DNA from: Candidatus Hydrogenedentota bacterium
GTDB taxonomy: Bacteria > Hydrogenedentota > Hydrogenedentia > Hydrogenedentales > SLHB01
NCBI GenBank assembly: GCA_016215105.1
Contig: JACRLJ010000024.1
Coordinates: 1-64,000, forward strand
Direction of reading: 5' to 3'
Length of the DNA: 64,000 nt
The notes under the pieces were generated by a model that worked only from the letters and a program-made list of their open reading frames with translations, made no database searches and was not told where the DNA came from. Within the stretch, counting starts at the first letter, position 1. Each line of letters begins with the position of its first letter. This document shows positions 53,650 to 63,247 of this stretch, piece by piece. The translations under genes were made by a program, and so were the position numbers.

Positions 53650-53726
53650 ACGCGCGGGCGCGGGAACGCCCATACCAGTCAGCGCACGTGGCGCCTGCGC
53701 GGCGCAGTTTTCATTGGGAGATGCGG

Positions 53727-55458
53727 ATGGCCGATGAACGCTATCTAGTCTTGGCGCGGAAGTGGCGTCCTCAGACCTTCGAGGATGTGATTGGCCAGGA
53801 ACACATCACCCGGACGCTGCAGAACGCGATCACGTCGGGGCGGGTCGGTCACGCGTTCCTATTCATTGGATCGCGCGGTATCGGCAAGACGACGACCGCG
53901 CGAATCCTATCCAAAGCGCTGAATTGCTCGTCCGCGAGCGGCCCCACCCCCACTCCCTGCGGCGCGTGCAGCAATTGCGCATCCATTGCGGCCGGAAACA
54001 ATATCGACGTGATCGAGATCGACGGCGCGTCAAATAACAGCGTGGACAACGTGCGCGAAATCCGCGAGCATGTGCGCATGGTCCCGTCGGGGTCGCGCTA
54101 CAAGATTTACATCATCGACGAGGTACACCAGCTATCCACGGGGGCGTTTAACGCCCTGCTCAAGACTCTGGAAGAGCCTCCGCCCCACGCCATTTTCATA
54201 TTGGCGACGACCGAAGCGTCGAAAATTCCGGCGACGATTGTATCGCGTTGCCAGCGCTACGATTTCCGGCGGGTGCCGCTGGGCCGGATTCAAGATTTGC
54301 TTCGGCGGATCCTGGTTGCCGAGGGTGTGACGTGCAGTGACGAGGCGTTGCACGCCATCGCGCGTTCCGCGGACGGCGGTATGCGCGACGCGGAGAGCAT
54401 TCTGGATCAGTTGCTCTCGTATTGTGGCGAGACGATCACATTTCAGGACGTGTTTGACGTGCTGGGGCTGGTGGACTGGCGCGTGTTGCATGAGCTATGC
54501 GACGCGGTGCTTTCTCAAGACATCGCCAAGCAACTGACCATCGTCGAGGATGTCGTCGCGAGCGGAAAAGACCTGTCGCAGTTCGTCGAGGACATACTGC
54601 GCTACTTCCGAAACCTGCTGGTCTGCAAGACAGCCGATGCGAAGAAACTCCTGGCGCTTCCCGATGACGAAATTCAGTCGATGCAGGCGCACGACCAATC
54701 TGATCCGGCTGGTGGAGCAATTCGCGGAGTTGTCGAAGGATTTTGATTCGCAACTGGCGCAACGCATCGCCTTGGAATCAATGCTCATCCGCCTGTCGAA
54801 GGTGTCGGTGGAATTCTCGCTGGACAGCGTACTGGAGAAACTGGTGGCGCTGGGACAGGGCGGGCTCGGTGCATCGTCCGGCGTGGTTGCAGCGCCGGCG
54901 CGCGATTTGTCCAGTTCGGTGCGTCAGCGTTCCGAAGCGCCCAAGGCCGCCGTGGTATCGGCGGCTCCCGGCGCGTCCGGCGCCGATACGCCCGCAGCGG
55001 CACCACGCAAGAGAAAGCCGGCTACTGAAAAGAACATGGCCGGCCTCTGGCAGCAGGTCAAGGGTATCATTTCGCAGGGTGGCGTCAATCTGAATTTGGG
55101 CCTCAACGCAGACCGCGCGAAGCCGGCGGCAATCGAAGGCGACACGCTGGTCTTGCGGATTCCGTCCGACCAGTCGAAGGCGCGGAGCTTCCTGGAAAAG
55201 CCGGAGCAGCGCGCGGCCATCGAGGCGGCGTTGGCCGAGCTTACGGACAACGTACGCACATTCCGCTGTGAGGCAGGCGCCGGCGCGGAACCCGAAGAAG
55301 CAGGCCCCGCGCAGTCCACGCTTCCGATATCGGGGCGCGTCGATCCGAACGCGGCCCGCGCCGCGCTTGATGACCCTCATGTGGCGCAGGTCGTGGACGT
55401 GTTCAAGGGGCGCATTGTGGACATCAAGAGCGAGTCGAAAGTCTCGCGCTCCGAGTAA
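53727..55458 (+). pseudogene. dnaX: DNA polymerase III subunit gamma/tau, frame disrupted near 54690-54705
   Basis: YLVLARKWRPQTFEDVIGQEHITRTLQNAI...HAFLFIGSRGIGKTTTARILSKALNC...; continuation NLIRLVEQFAELSKDFDSQLAQRIALESMLIRLS is in another frame. Confidence 0.9.
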
Positions 55459-55654
55459 GCCCGCCGTCCGGACACCGGCGCCGCCCGCTGTTTCTGTGAT
55501 CAACACCCGGTAGATTGCATCAACAATTAGTTGTAAGTCGTTCAAGGGCGGCGCTAGTATCTAGTCAGTTTCGTGACACGCCGTTTTCTAACCGTGAATC
55601 TGGCTAATCCCGGTTCACGTCTGCGTATAGTGCGCGCAACCGTTCGAGGACGCC

Positions 55655-56680
55655 ATGACGCCCGTGAACATTTCGGATATCGAGAAGTATCTTTCTGTAG
55701 GCCTGAGCGCGACTATTCAGGCGCAAAATGAGTCCGTGGAGCGGCCTCGATACCGCACGTATCTCCGGGGTTGGCAGCGGGGCCAGTACATCATGCTGGA
55801 TCGTCCGCTGATCAACCAGCGTTATGTGGATATGCTGCGCGCCGAACACTGCGCCGTTCGTTTTCTGTCCGAGGGTCTCGCATGCGGATTTGAGGGGGAG
55901 CTTCTCGATTTGGGACCGCGCTCGATGGTGTCACACGTCTATATCGCGTGGCCCCCGGATCTTTCCGTGATCCGGGTGCGGAAACACGAACGTGTCCGGA
56001 CGAGCATTAACTGTCAAATTGTGGTTGGCGACGCGGAAGATCGTGTGCCGGCGGAAGTGCGGGACGTCAGCGAGGGGGGATGCTTACTGCTGTTGCCGGG
56101 AAGGCTTCCCGCCGATTCGCGCGTCCGCATTTGGTGTACATTCCCGGATGGCACTGTAATGGACGGCGTCGTTGGTCTGATACGGCGCATTCGTCCGAGT
56201 GACGAGGGAGTGTTTCACGGGTGCCGCTTCGATAGCCCGGAAACAGACTTGCACAACGATCTTCAGTTGTTTGTCGCGGACACTTTGGAGCGGTCCAGGA
56301 CGGTGAATACCCCGGCTCCACGCATCCTCGTCATTGACCCCAATCCGGCAGTGGCGGACGCGATCCGGACACAGGTGGAAACGAAAGGGTATCAGGTTGT
56401 TTCGTCGCGCAACTTGGTCGAGGCATTCTACCGCCTGAAGGTGGCGTATCCGAGCGCGCTGCTCATCAATCAAGAGCAAGAGATGATGCCTGGTGTCGAT
56501 ATTTGCCGTGCGGTGCGGGGCACGCACGGGTACCAGACGTTGCCAGTGATCATCTACGGGAAGGATGAAGGACTGAGGGAGGCGTCGAAGGCGGCCGGCG
56601 CCACGTGTTATGTATCGACTGCCAACCTCATCCGGCAGGTGGCCCAGTTGCTGCACGAGACGGCTCGGCCTGCGTCCTGA
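55655..56680 (+). CDS. PilZ-domain protein with C-terminal receiver-like domain
   Basis: RKHERVR...DVSEGG PilZ motifs; RILVIDPNPAVADAIRTQVETKGYQVV receiver start. Confidence 0.85.
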   Translation: MTPVNISDIEKYLSVGLSATIQAQNESVERPRYRTYLRGWQRGQYIMLDRPLINQRYVDMLRAEHCAVRFLSEGLACGFEGELLDLGPRSMVSHVYIAWPPDLSVIRVRKHERVRTSINCQIVVGDAEDRVPAEVRDVSEGGCLLLLPGRLPADSRVRIWCTFPDGTVMDGVVGLIRRIRPSDEGVFHGCRFDSPETDLHNDLQLFVADTLERSRTVNTPAPRILVIDPNPAVADAIRTQVETKGYQVVSSRNLVEAFYRLKVAYPSALLINQEQEMMPGVDICRAVRGTHGYQTLPVIIYGKDEGLREASKAAGATCYVSTANLIRQVAQLLHETARPAS

Positions 56681-56696
56681 TCCGCAATCTGGCGCT

Positions 56697-57488
56697 TTAC
56701 ACCGGCTGCGTTACGCCGAAGAGGCGGCTCGCGTTTTCGGTTGTGCGGGACGCGAATTCCTCGGGGGAGCTTCCTTTCACCAGCGCTAGCGCCGCCGCCG
56801 TGTGCTGAACGTAAGCGGGTTCGCATCGTCTTCCGCGCATGGGTTGGGGCGCCAGGTATGGACTGTCTGTCTCGACCAGAAGCCGATCCATGGGCACGGC
56901 GCGCGCGGCTTCGCGAAGGTTTTCCGCCTTGGGGTAGGTCACGTTGCCGGCGAAGGACACGTGGAAGCCCCAATCCATGCATTTCGTGACGAACGCCGTG
57001 TCGCCGTCAAAACAGTGCATAATCCCGCCGGCAAGTTTCGAGTGATACTCGTCGAGTATGGTGGACACGTCCGCGTGGGAATCGCGGTTATGGATGACCA
57101 CCGGGAGGCGCAGTTCGCACGCCAAATCGAGTTGCGCGCGGAAAGCCGATTGCTGGACCTCCGGCGGCGCATGGACGTTGTGGTAGTCGAGCCCAATCTC
57201 GCCAATCGCGCGCACACACGGATTCGACGCCAGATCGCGCAGGGATGCGATCACCGAACTGTCTACTTGCGCCGCGTGATAGGGATGAAACCCGATCACG
57301 GCAAACACGCGTGGCCCGCCGAGTTTCACCGCCTGCTTGCTGGCGTCCAGGTCGTCACCGACGACGACAATCCATTCGAGCGCATCCAGGGCGCGCGACA
57401 GCGTTTCGCCGCGGTCTGAATCGAAGGCGGCGTCTTGCAGATGGCAGTGGGTATCCACTAAGCGGAGGTGTTTGGATTCTTCATTCAT
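56697..57488 (-). CDS. tatD: TatD family DNase
   Basis: LVDTHCHLQDAAFD, AIGEIGLDYH, PVVIHNRDSHAD, GGIMHCFDGD, LLVETDSPYLAPQP. Confidence 0.95.
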   Translation of the reverse strand: MNEESKHLRLVDTHCHLQDAAFDSDRGETLSRALDALEWIVVVGDDLDASKQAVKLGGPRVFAVIGFHPYHAAQVDSSVIASLRDLASNPCVRAIGEIGLDYHNVHAPPEVQQSAFRAQLDLACELRLPVVIHNRDSHADVSTILDEYHSKLAGGIMHCFDGDTAFVTKCMDWGFHVSFAGNVTYPKAENLREAARAVPMDRLLVETDSPYLAPQPMRGRRCEPAYVQHTAAALALVKGSSPEEFASRTTENASRLFGVTQPV

Positions 57489-57726
57489 AGGGGCGCCAGT
57501 TATACCACACGTGAATCATTCCGCGCATCTGGAGGTGGTTGCGCGTCCGGGTAGAGGGACCTGTTGCCTCACGTAAAGAAGTACTCGAACGGTGAGGGAT
57601 TGCCTTTCTCGCGATACCCTGTGTACTCTCTAGAAGGTTCCTCAACCCCGGCAACTTCTCCGAAGTGGCGGGGATGGTAAGCACGAGGTGGACTGCGCCT
57701 TTCTGCGCCGGGAGTCAGGAAGACCT

Positions 57727-59826
57727 ATGAACACTGCAATGCGTTATGCCGCCGTAGCACTTCTTAGCGCCGCTGCCGCTTGGGCGGTCCCGCCTGCCGC
57801 GCCCACGTTTCAGGAGCTGATGGACCCGGAAATGTTTCCGCATCCTCAGCGCGGGCTAAAAGTCGAGTCCGCCGCCGAGGACGGTGAGAAGGTCCGCATA
57901 CGAACCACCGGCGCCGAAATCCTGATAGACTCGCCGCGGGGCGCAATCTTGTTCATGCAGCGGATCAGCCACGCGCGGCCGCTGGCGATGATGCGCTTTG
58001 GCGTGGCGCTGCAGGGGGTAAAGGTCACGCATTCCGGGTCCGGGTTCGCGATGGTCACGTGCGAACAACCGAAACTAACGATTCGCGTGAACGGCGACTC
58101 GCTGTTCATGCTCCAGATGCACGAGGCGTTTGAGGTGGCGTTGGATCGCAAATTCGTCCCGCGGTGGAACGCGTCGTTCAAGACCAATCACCTGATCGCG
58201 GACGAGTGGGGCGCGTTTGGGTTGTACTGTTCCGACACCACGCTGAACGACAAGTACGACGCCTACGCCAAGACGGTGGCGCAGTATCCGTTGCCGGCGG
58301 ATGCGGTGCTCTGGGTGGCGGTATGCCCGCCGAAGCCGTATGAATGGCTGCGGTCCCTGCACGATAACGTTATTTGGCACTGGTCAAAAGAAAGCGCCTA
58401 TCCTTCCGACGATACCCTGCGCGAGTGGAAGGGGAAGGGTAACATCGTCTTGTTGCAGTCGGAGATGATGTTGTGGAAAGACTGGAACTTGGATTTTGTG
58501 CCACGGGATGAAGCGGAATTCGCGCGCGTCCGAAAGACATTGCGCAAGCAGAACATGCGGATGATGGTTTACACCAGCCCCGCCTATTTCTTGAAAGGGA
58601 CGGCGCTGGAGTCCAAGGCCATCAATACGTTTGAAGGGTTCAAGGACTGGCCACCGGCGACGGTCACCGGCGAGAATATGGAGATCTTCCTTGACGCGAT
58701 CAAGCGCATGGTGAAACAGTACAAACCGGACGGGCTGTATTTCGACGGCCAGTACACGCAGAATCCAGCGGCGCTGTACGCTCTGGCGCGGCGGGCGCGC
58801 GAGATTGTCGGCGAGATGGGGCTTCTCGAGTGGCACTCGACCCTGGCGCTGGGGGACGGCCTATGCTATCTTCCGCAAGCGGACGCGTACGTGGACATTA
58901 TCCTGCGCGGCGAAGGTCAGACCAACCTCTACAGCAATGCGGACTACTTGCGGTATTTCGTTTCCGGCTACAACATTAACAACTGCGTCGGTGTGGTGTG
59001 CGACAATGCGCCCCCTGGCCTCACTCCTCAACTCGCGCGCGACGGGTTGGCGGTCAACGCGCGATTCCATTTGCTCGCGGGCGCGGCCGCGGATGAAAGC
59101 GCGATGCAAGTATGGCGCGACGACTACCTGGCCAAGCTGGAGATGTCGATGCGCCAGGATGTGGATCGGCAGATGGACGCTCGGCAAGAGAGCGCTCCAG
59201 CCAAGGCAGCGGCGGCGAGCCTGGATGAGCAGACGCTCAAGGCGCCACCACAGTGGGGCGCGCCAAGCCTGGTCTTGGATTTCGACACGATGCCTATTGC
59301 CCAACCGGTCTTTTCTCCGACGAATCCGGACGCGTTCGAAACCACCGATGGGCTGCTGCGCATCCACGCTCACGCGCACACGTATGCGTTCTTGCGTGTT
59401 CCGATGCAGTCGGAGTCGTCGGGGTTTGTGATTCTGCTTCGGCAGACGACCGATGTGGGTATGTCGTGGGGACCGGGAGCGATGATGCGATGGACCGACG
59501 GTGGCGCCGTGCGTGTAGGGATTCGGAGTGATGGAATGGTCCAGGCCGATGTCCTGGGAAAGCAATATGTCGGGGGGGTATACGCGGCAAACCAGTGGGC
59601 GTACTTACGCGCGCGTTGGACCGGCACGCAGGGCGTGATAGAGCGGAGTTCAGACGGCACGAATTACGATCGTCTCTGGACGTTTGAACATGGTGGGGCG
59701 CTGAACAGACCGCCGATGGAACTCTTGGTCGGAAAAGTGCCATTCAGCGGACAGGCCCAGGATTACGGCGAACCGGGTCCCGTGGGTATGTGCGATATTG
59801 ACTTTGTCCAGGTCTACGGCAAGTGA
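57727..59826 (+). CDS. Exported glycosidase-like protein of unknown specificity
   Basis: Signal peptide; TIM-barrel-like central part (MMVYTSPAYFLKG...YKPDGLYFDGQY...EWHSTLALG); LamG-like C-terminal part. Confidence 0.6.
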   Translation: MNTAMRYAAVALLSAAAAWAVPPAAPTFQELMDPEMFPHPQRGLKVESAAEDGEKVRIRTTGAEILIDSPRGAILFMQRISHARPLAMMRFGVALQGVKVTHSGSGFAMVTCEQPKLTIRVNGDSLFMLQMHEAFEVALDRKFVPRWNASFKTNHLIADEWGAFGLYCSDTTLNDKYDAYAKTVAQYPLPADAVLWVAVCPPKPYEWLRSLHDNVIWHWSKESAYPSDDTLREWKGKGNIVLLQSEMMLWKDWNLDFVPRDEAEFARVRKTLRKQNMRMMVYTSPAYFLKGTALESKAINTFEGFKDWPPATVTGENMEIFLDAIKRMVKQYKPDGLYFDGQYTQNPAALYALARRAREIVGEMGLLEWHSTLALGDGLCYLPQADAYVDIILRGEGQTNLYSNADYLRYFVSGYNINNCVGVVCDNAPPGLTPQLARDGLAVNARFHLLAGAAADESAMQVWRDDYLAKLEMSMRQDVDRQMDARQESAPAKAAAASLDEQTLKAPPQWGAPSLVLDFDTMPIAQPVFSPTNPDAFETTDGLLRIHAHAHTYAFLRVPMQSESSGFVILLRQTTDVGMSWGPGAMMRWTDGGAVRVGIRSDGMVQADVLGKQYVGGVYAANQWAYLRARWTGTQGVIERSSDGTNYDRLWTFEHGGALNRPPMELLVGKVPFSGQAQDYGEPGPVGMCDIDFVQVYGK

Positions 59827-59838
59827 TTTGCATTGGGA

Positions 59839-61443
59839 CTATTTCTTAGGCGCAGCGCCTGGCGCCGGAACAGGATTGACCAGCGCCTCGAGCGCAGGAG
59901 GGAGTTTGGCGCCTAGGGCGCGGGCCTTCTCCGCGCTGACTTTGGCGTCGTTCATGGCTCCCGCGTCACGTTGAGTCTCCGCGAGGGCGAGGTAGGCCTC
60001 GGAATCAGTGGGGTCGCACTCGATGGCGCGGCGGTACATGCCGATGGCGCGCGCGCTCTCGCCAGTCTTTCGGGTTACATTGCCGTAGTCAATCCAGACA
60101 CCCGCATCGGCGGGCGCCAATTCGGAGGCCCGTTGCAGATGCTTCAACGCCTCCTCGATTCGTCCTTGCAGGGCGAGCGCGCGTCCCAGACCGGAAAGCG
60201 CGAGCGGGTGGTTGGACTGCAATGCCAGGGCGGAACGATAGGCGTTCTCCGCGCCCTTCGCGTCATTGCGCTTTTCAATCAGATGGCCCATGTTAACGTA
60301 GGCGTCGATGTAGTTGGGGTTGAGTGACAGGGCCTTCTTGTACGCCGCGAGCGCTCCGTCGAGGTCCCCCTTGTCTTCGAGGGGAAACGCGAGCCGCGCA
60401 TAGCCGTCGGGGTCGTTCGGGAGTAGGGCAATGTACTTCTGGTATGCGGCGATGGCTCCGTCGAGATCGTTTTTTTCATAGAGCAGTTGGCCGAGGTTGA
60501 ATTGGGCCTTCGGCTCGGCGGCGCAGAGCCCCAAGAGTTTCCTGTACACATCGAGGGCCCCGTCGGTGTCCCCGTTGGCGTGGAGCGCTTCGCCCAGGCC
60601 GCCGTAGGCTTCGCGAAAGGCGGAGCTGATGGCGAGCGCCTTGCGGAACGCGGTGATGGCGTCACCGGGCTTGTGTTGCGCGAGAGCGATGATCCCGATG
60701 CCGGTTTGCGCCTCGGCTTGCTTTGGATCAAAACGCAATGCGCAATCGTAATATGCCGCGGCTTGGGGATATTGGCCTTTGTCTTGCAGGGTGAGCGCTA
60801 TCTGTACCGTGATGACCGCGATGGCTTGCCGCGCGTCCAGCGCCGCGTAATCATTCGGATCGACGCAGGGGAACGGGAGATAGGACTTGAGATAGTCCTT
60901 GTTGCCGTACGCGCGGCCTTGCTGCGTGGTTTCGATGTAGAGCGGCGCCGGGGCATTCCACTCGACAAAGGCGTGGCCACGGCCGGACACCATGCGCAGG
61001 GGCAGTCCGAGACGTTCTCCGAGGCCGAGATAGAGCAGGGTCATGCCAAAGCAGTTCCAGTGCCTCTTGTCCAGCACGTCGTCGAGACCGGTGAAGACGG
61101 TTGGAGGCAGAACGGCTTGTGCGGCGAAGCCCCATTTACCGTAGATGGCTTCGGCCATGACGCGAAGCTTGGCTTGCGGATCGGGCGCAGACAAGAGACG
61201 CGGTTTCAACTCGCTCGCAAGCGCGTCCATTTGCGCGGTGTATTTCCGGACATCGAGGTCCGGCCGCAGGCCCTGGCAGGCAATCAGCGACGCATCGGCC
61301 ACGGCGGGCGCTTCGGACGCGCGCGTTGCCATCTGTTGGAGCGTCTCGATTGCCGGCGCCGCTGACGCAGCGCCGTGCAAGACCAAGGCAAGCGCGCACA
61401 GCGCTATCCAATGATTCTTACGTTCACTTGCGGCCATGGCCAC
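59839..61443 (-). CDS. Exported transglutaminase-like/SirB1-like plus TPR protein
   Basis: KRHWNCFGMTLLYLGLGERLGLPLRMVSGRGHAFVEWN, then about nine TPR-like units. Confidence 0.8.
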   Translation of the reverse strand: MAMAASERKNHWIALCALALVLHGAASAAPAIETLQQMATRASEAPAVADASLIACQGLRPDLDVRKYTAQMDALASELKPRLLSAPDPQAKLRVMAEAIYGKWGFAAQAVLPPTVFTGLDDVLDKRHWNCFGMTLLYLGLGERLGLPLRMVSGRGHAFVEWNAPAPLYIETTQQGRAYGNKDYLKSYLPFPCVDPNDYAALDARQAIAVITVQIALTLQDKGQYPQAAAYYDCALRFDPKQAEAQTGIGIIALAQHKPGDAITAFRKALAISSAFREAYGGLGEALHANGDTDGALDVYRKLLGLCAAEPKAQFNLGQLLYEKNDLDGAIAAYQKYIALLPNDPDGYARLAFPLEDKGDLDGALAAYKKALSLNPNYIDAYVNMGHLIEKRNDAKGAENAYRSALALQSNHPLALSGLGRALALQGRIEEALKHLQRASELAPADAGVWIDYGNVTRKTGESARAIGMYRRAIECDPTDSEAYLALAETQRDAGAMNDAKVSAEKARALGAKLPPALEALVNPVPAPGAAPKK

Positions 61444-61463
61444 CTATTGGCGATGTTGCGCGG

Positions 61464-62780
61464 CTACGTCGCGACCGCGAACTTTGGCTTCTGCGTCTTC
61501 CACGCGCCCTTCGTGAAATCCGGGCACTTGACCGGTGCGCTATTCTTGGCGATGGACGCCTCGGACAGCGCAACGACGCTGCTCATCGTGGCGGAGTCGT
61601 AGACGTCGATGGGTGTTTGGGTCTTCTCGCGCACGGCCTTCAGGAATAACGAAAGCTCGAGGTAATCTGTTCCGCCATGGCCGGCGGCCTCGGCGCTGGC
61701 CTGCATCTCCTTCCACCACGGGTGGTCGAATTCCTTCTGGTACGGATCGAAGGACTCCCACTCGTGATACTTGGGAGTACGACCGGTCACGTAAACGGTG
61801 TTGCGCTGTTCGTTGTAGATCCCGAGCGTGCCTTGCACCGACCAGCGGTTGTCGTAAGGCCGGGGCAACTGCATGTCGTAGTTGATGACGATGGTCTTGC
61901 CTTGGTGGGTGCGAATGACGCTGGTGACAATGTCGCCTTGCTTGTACGTTTGTTTGGCGTTGGGATGGTCCGGGCCGAACTTGCGGGCGAAATAGGCGTT
62001 GATTCCGCGGGAGGCGCTGGCCGTCGAGGTCAAGGTAGCATAGGCGTCGCCGCAATTGATGTCGAGCCAACTCAACACAGGCCCCTGGCTGTGGGTGGGA
62101 TATTGGTCGCAGTTCCGCTTGATGAGAAAGTCGGCGCCCCAGCGCCGTGAGCCGTCCGTGTCGAAAAACCAATGGTCAATACAGTCGTGCGAGTGCGCGC
62201 AGTGACAATGGACCATTTCGCCGAGCAGTCCCTTGCGGATCATGGTCAAGACGGCGAGGTTGTCGCGGCGGAAACTCCAGTTTTCGAGCATCATGCAGGG
62301 GACTTTGGTCTTCTCGTACGTGTGAACGAGGTCCCAGCATCCGTCGAGGGTGAGCGCGGCGGGGACTTCGACGCCGACGTATTTGCCGGCCTTCATACCG
62401 TCCACAGCCATGGGCGTGTGCCAATTCCACGGGGTCGCGATAATGATCGCGTCGATGTCGCTGCGGGCGAGCAGTTCCTTGTAGACCGCTTCATCGCGCG
62501 TGTAGGCCTGCGGTTCCTTTTGGCCCGATTTTGCGACCAGCGCTTGCGCGGCTTTGGCGGCGTCGGGGTTGATGTCGCAGATGGCGGGGATCTGTACGCC
62601 TTTGAGCAGCAGTAGCGTGCTGAGAAGGCTCGTGCCGCGCCGGCCCGTGCCGATCACGCCCACGCGGACCGGCTTATCGTCGGCCTTGGCCGAACCCGCG
62701 AGCGCGCCCGCAGCCGCTAGACCCAAGGCCGCGCCTGCGGTAACTCCCAGGAATTCCCTACGCTCCAGTTTCTTGTCCAT
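61464..62780 (-). CDS. Gfo/Idh/MocA family oxidoreductase with Tat signal
   Basis: ERREFLGVTAGAALGLAAAGALAGSAKA; VRVGVIGTGRRGTSLLSTL; DAIIIATPWNWHTPMAVDGMKAGKYVGVEVP. Confidence 0.93.
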   Translation of the reverse strand: MDKKLERREFLGVTAGAALGLAAAGALAGSAKADDKPVRVGVIGTGRRGTSLLSTLLLLKGVQIPAICDINPDAAKAAQALVAKSGQKEPQAYTRDEAVYKELLARSDIDAIIIATPWNWHTPMAVDGMKAGKYVGVEVPAALTLDGCWDLVHTYEKTKVPCMMLENWSFRRDNLAVLTMIRKGLLGEMVHCHCAHSHDCIDHWFFDTDGSRRWGADFLIKRNCDQYPTHSQGPVLSWLDINCGDAYATLTSTASASRGINAYFARKFGPDHPNAKQTYKQGDIVTSVIRTHQGKTIVINYDMQLPRPYDNRWSVQGTLGIYNEQRNTVYVTGRTPKYHEWESFDPYQKEFDHPWWKEMQASAEAAGHGGTDYLELSLFLKAVREKTQTPIDVYDSATMSSVVALSEASIAKNSAPVKCPDFTKGAWKTQKPKFAVAT

Positions 62781-62949
62781 ATCCCACCTCTCGTATCGTT
62801 ACGCGATCCCCGGTTCACATCTGTATTCTCAAAGCGGGTGCCGTTATTTGTTCGATTGTAGAATCATAGGAGATGTCCGGCCCCACTGCAAATGGCGCGA
62901 CACGGCGCTAAGCCGGGATACGCGCCTAAGACGTCCCGGCCGCAATGTC

Positions 62950-63073
62950 AAGTCATTGGTATGACTTCATTGTCAGCAACATCCACGCAAAATCAGAAGG
63001 GAGTTGCTGACAAAGAGGCTAAGGGCGGTTGGCTTGCGGGACTGGCAAGCCCCGGGAACGGAAGTATTGCGTG
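62950..63073. other. Structured intergenic region with nested and competing stems
   Basis: aagtcat/atgactt, ttgtcagcaac/gttgctgacaa, cacgcaa/ttgcgtg, ggcttgc/gcaagcc. Confidence 0.45.
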
Positions 63074-63247
63074 TGAGGGTTATCTAGTTGACTCAAACTG
63101 TGATTCCCAATATACGCGATAAGATGACATGGGTAGAATTCCCTTTACGGAAGTCAATTGTGACCTTTCCGCAACAGAAACTAGATATTGTGCATTTGGC
63201 AGGGAGGTGATAGGATGACGGCAAGCCAACCATGAAAGGGGATTATC

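Noticed and set aside
54640-54720. Programmed ribosomal frameshifting in dnaX
   Set aside because: No slippery heptamer at the junction, and the short product would end inside domain III; an indel or missing sequence is simpler
62940-63080. c-di-GMP-I riboswitch upstream of the PASTA lipoprotein
   Set aside because: The cacgcaa/ttgcgtg closing stem is suggestive, but the internal conserved GGGCAAACC and tetraloop-receptor features are not present
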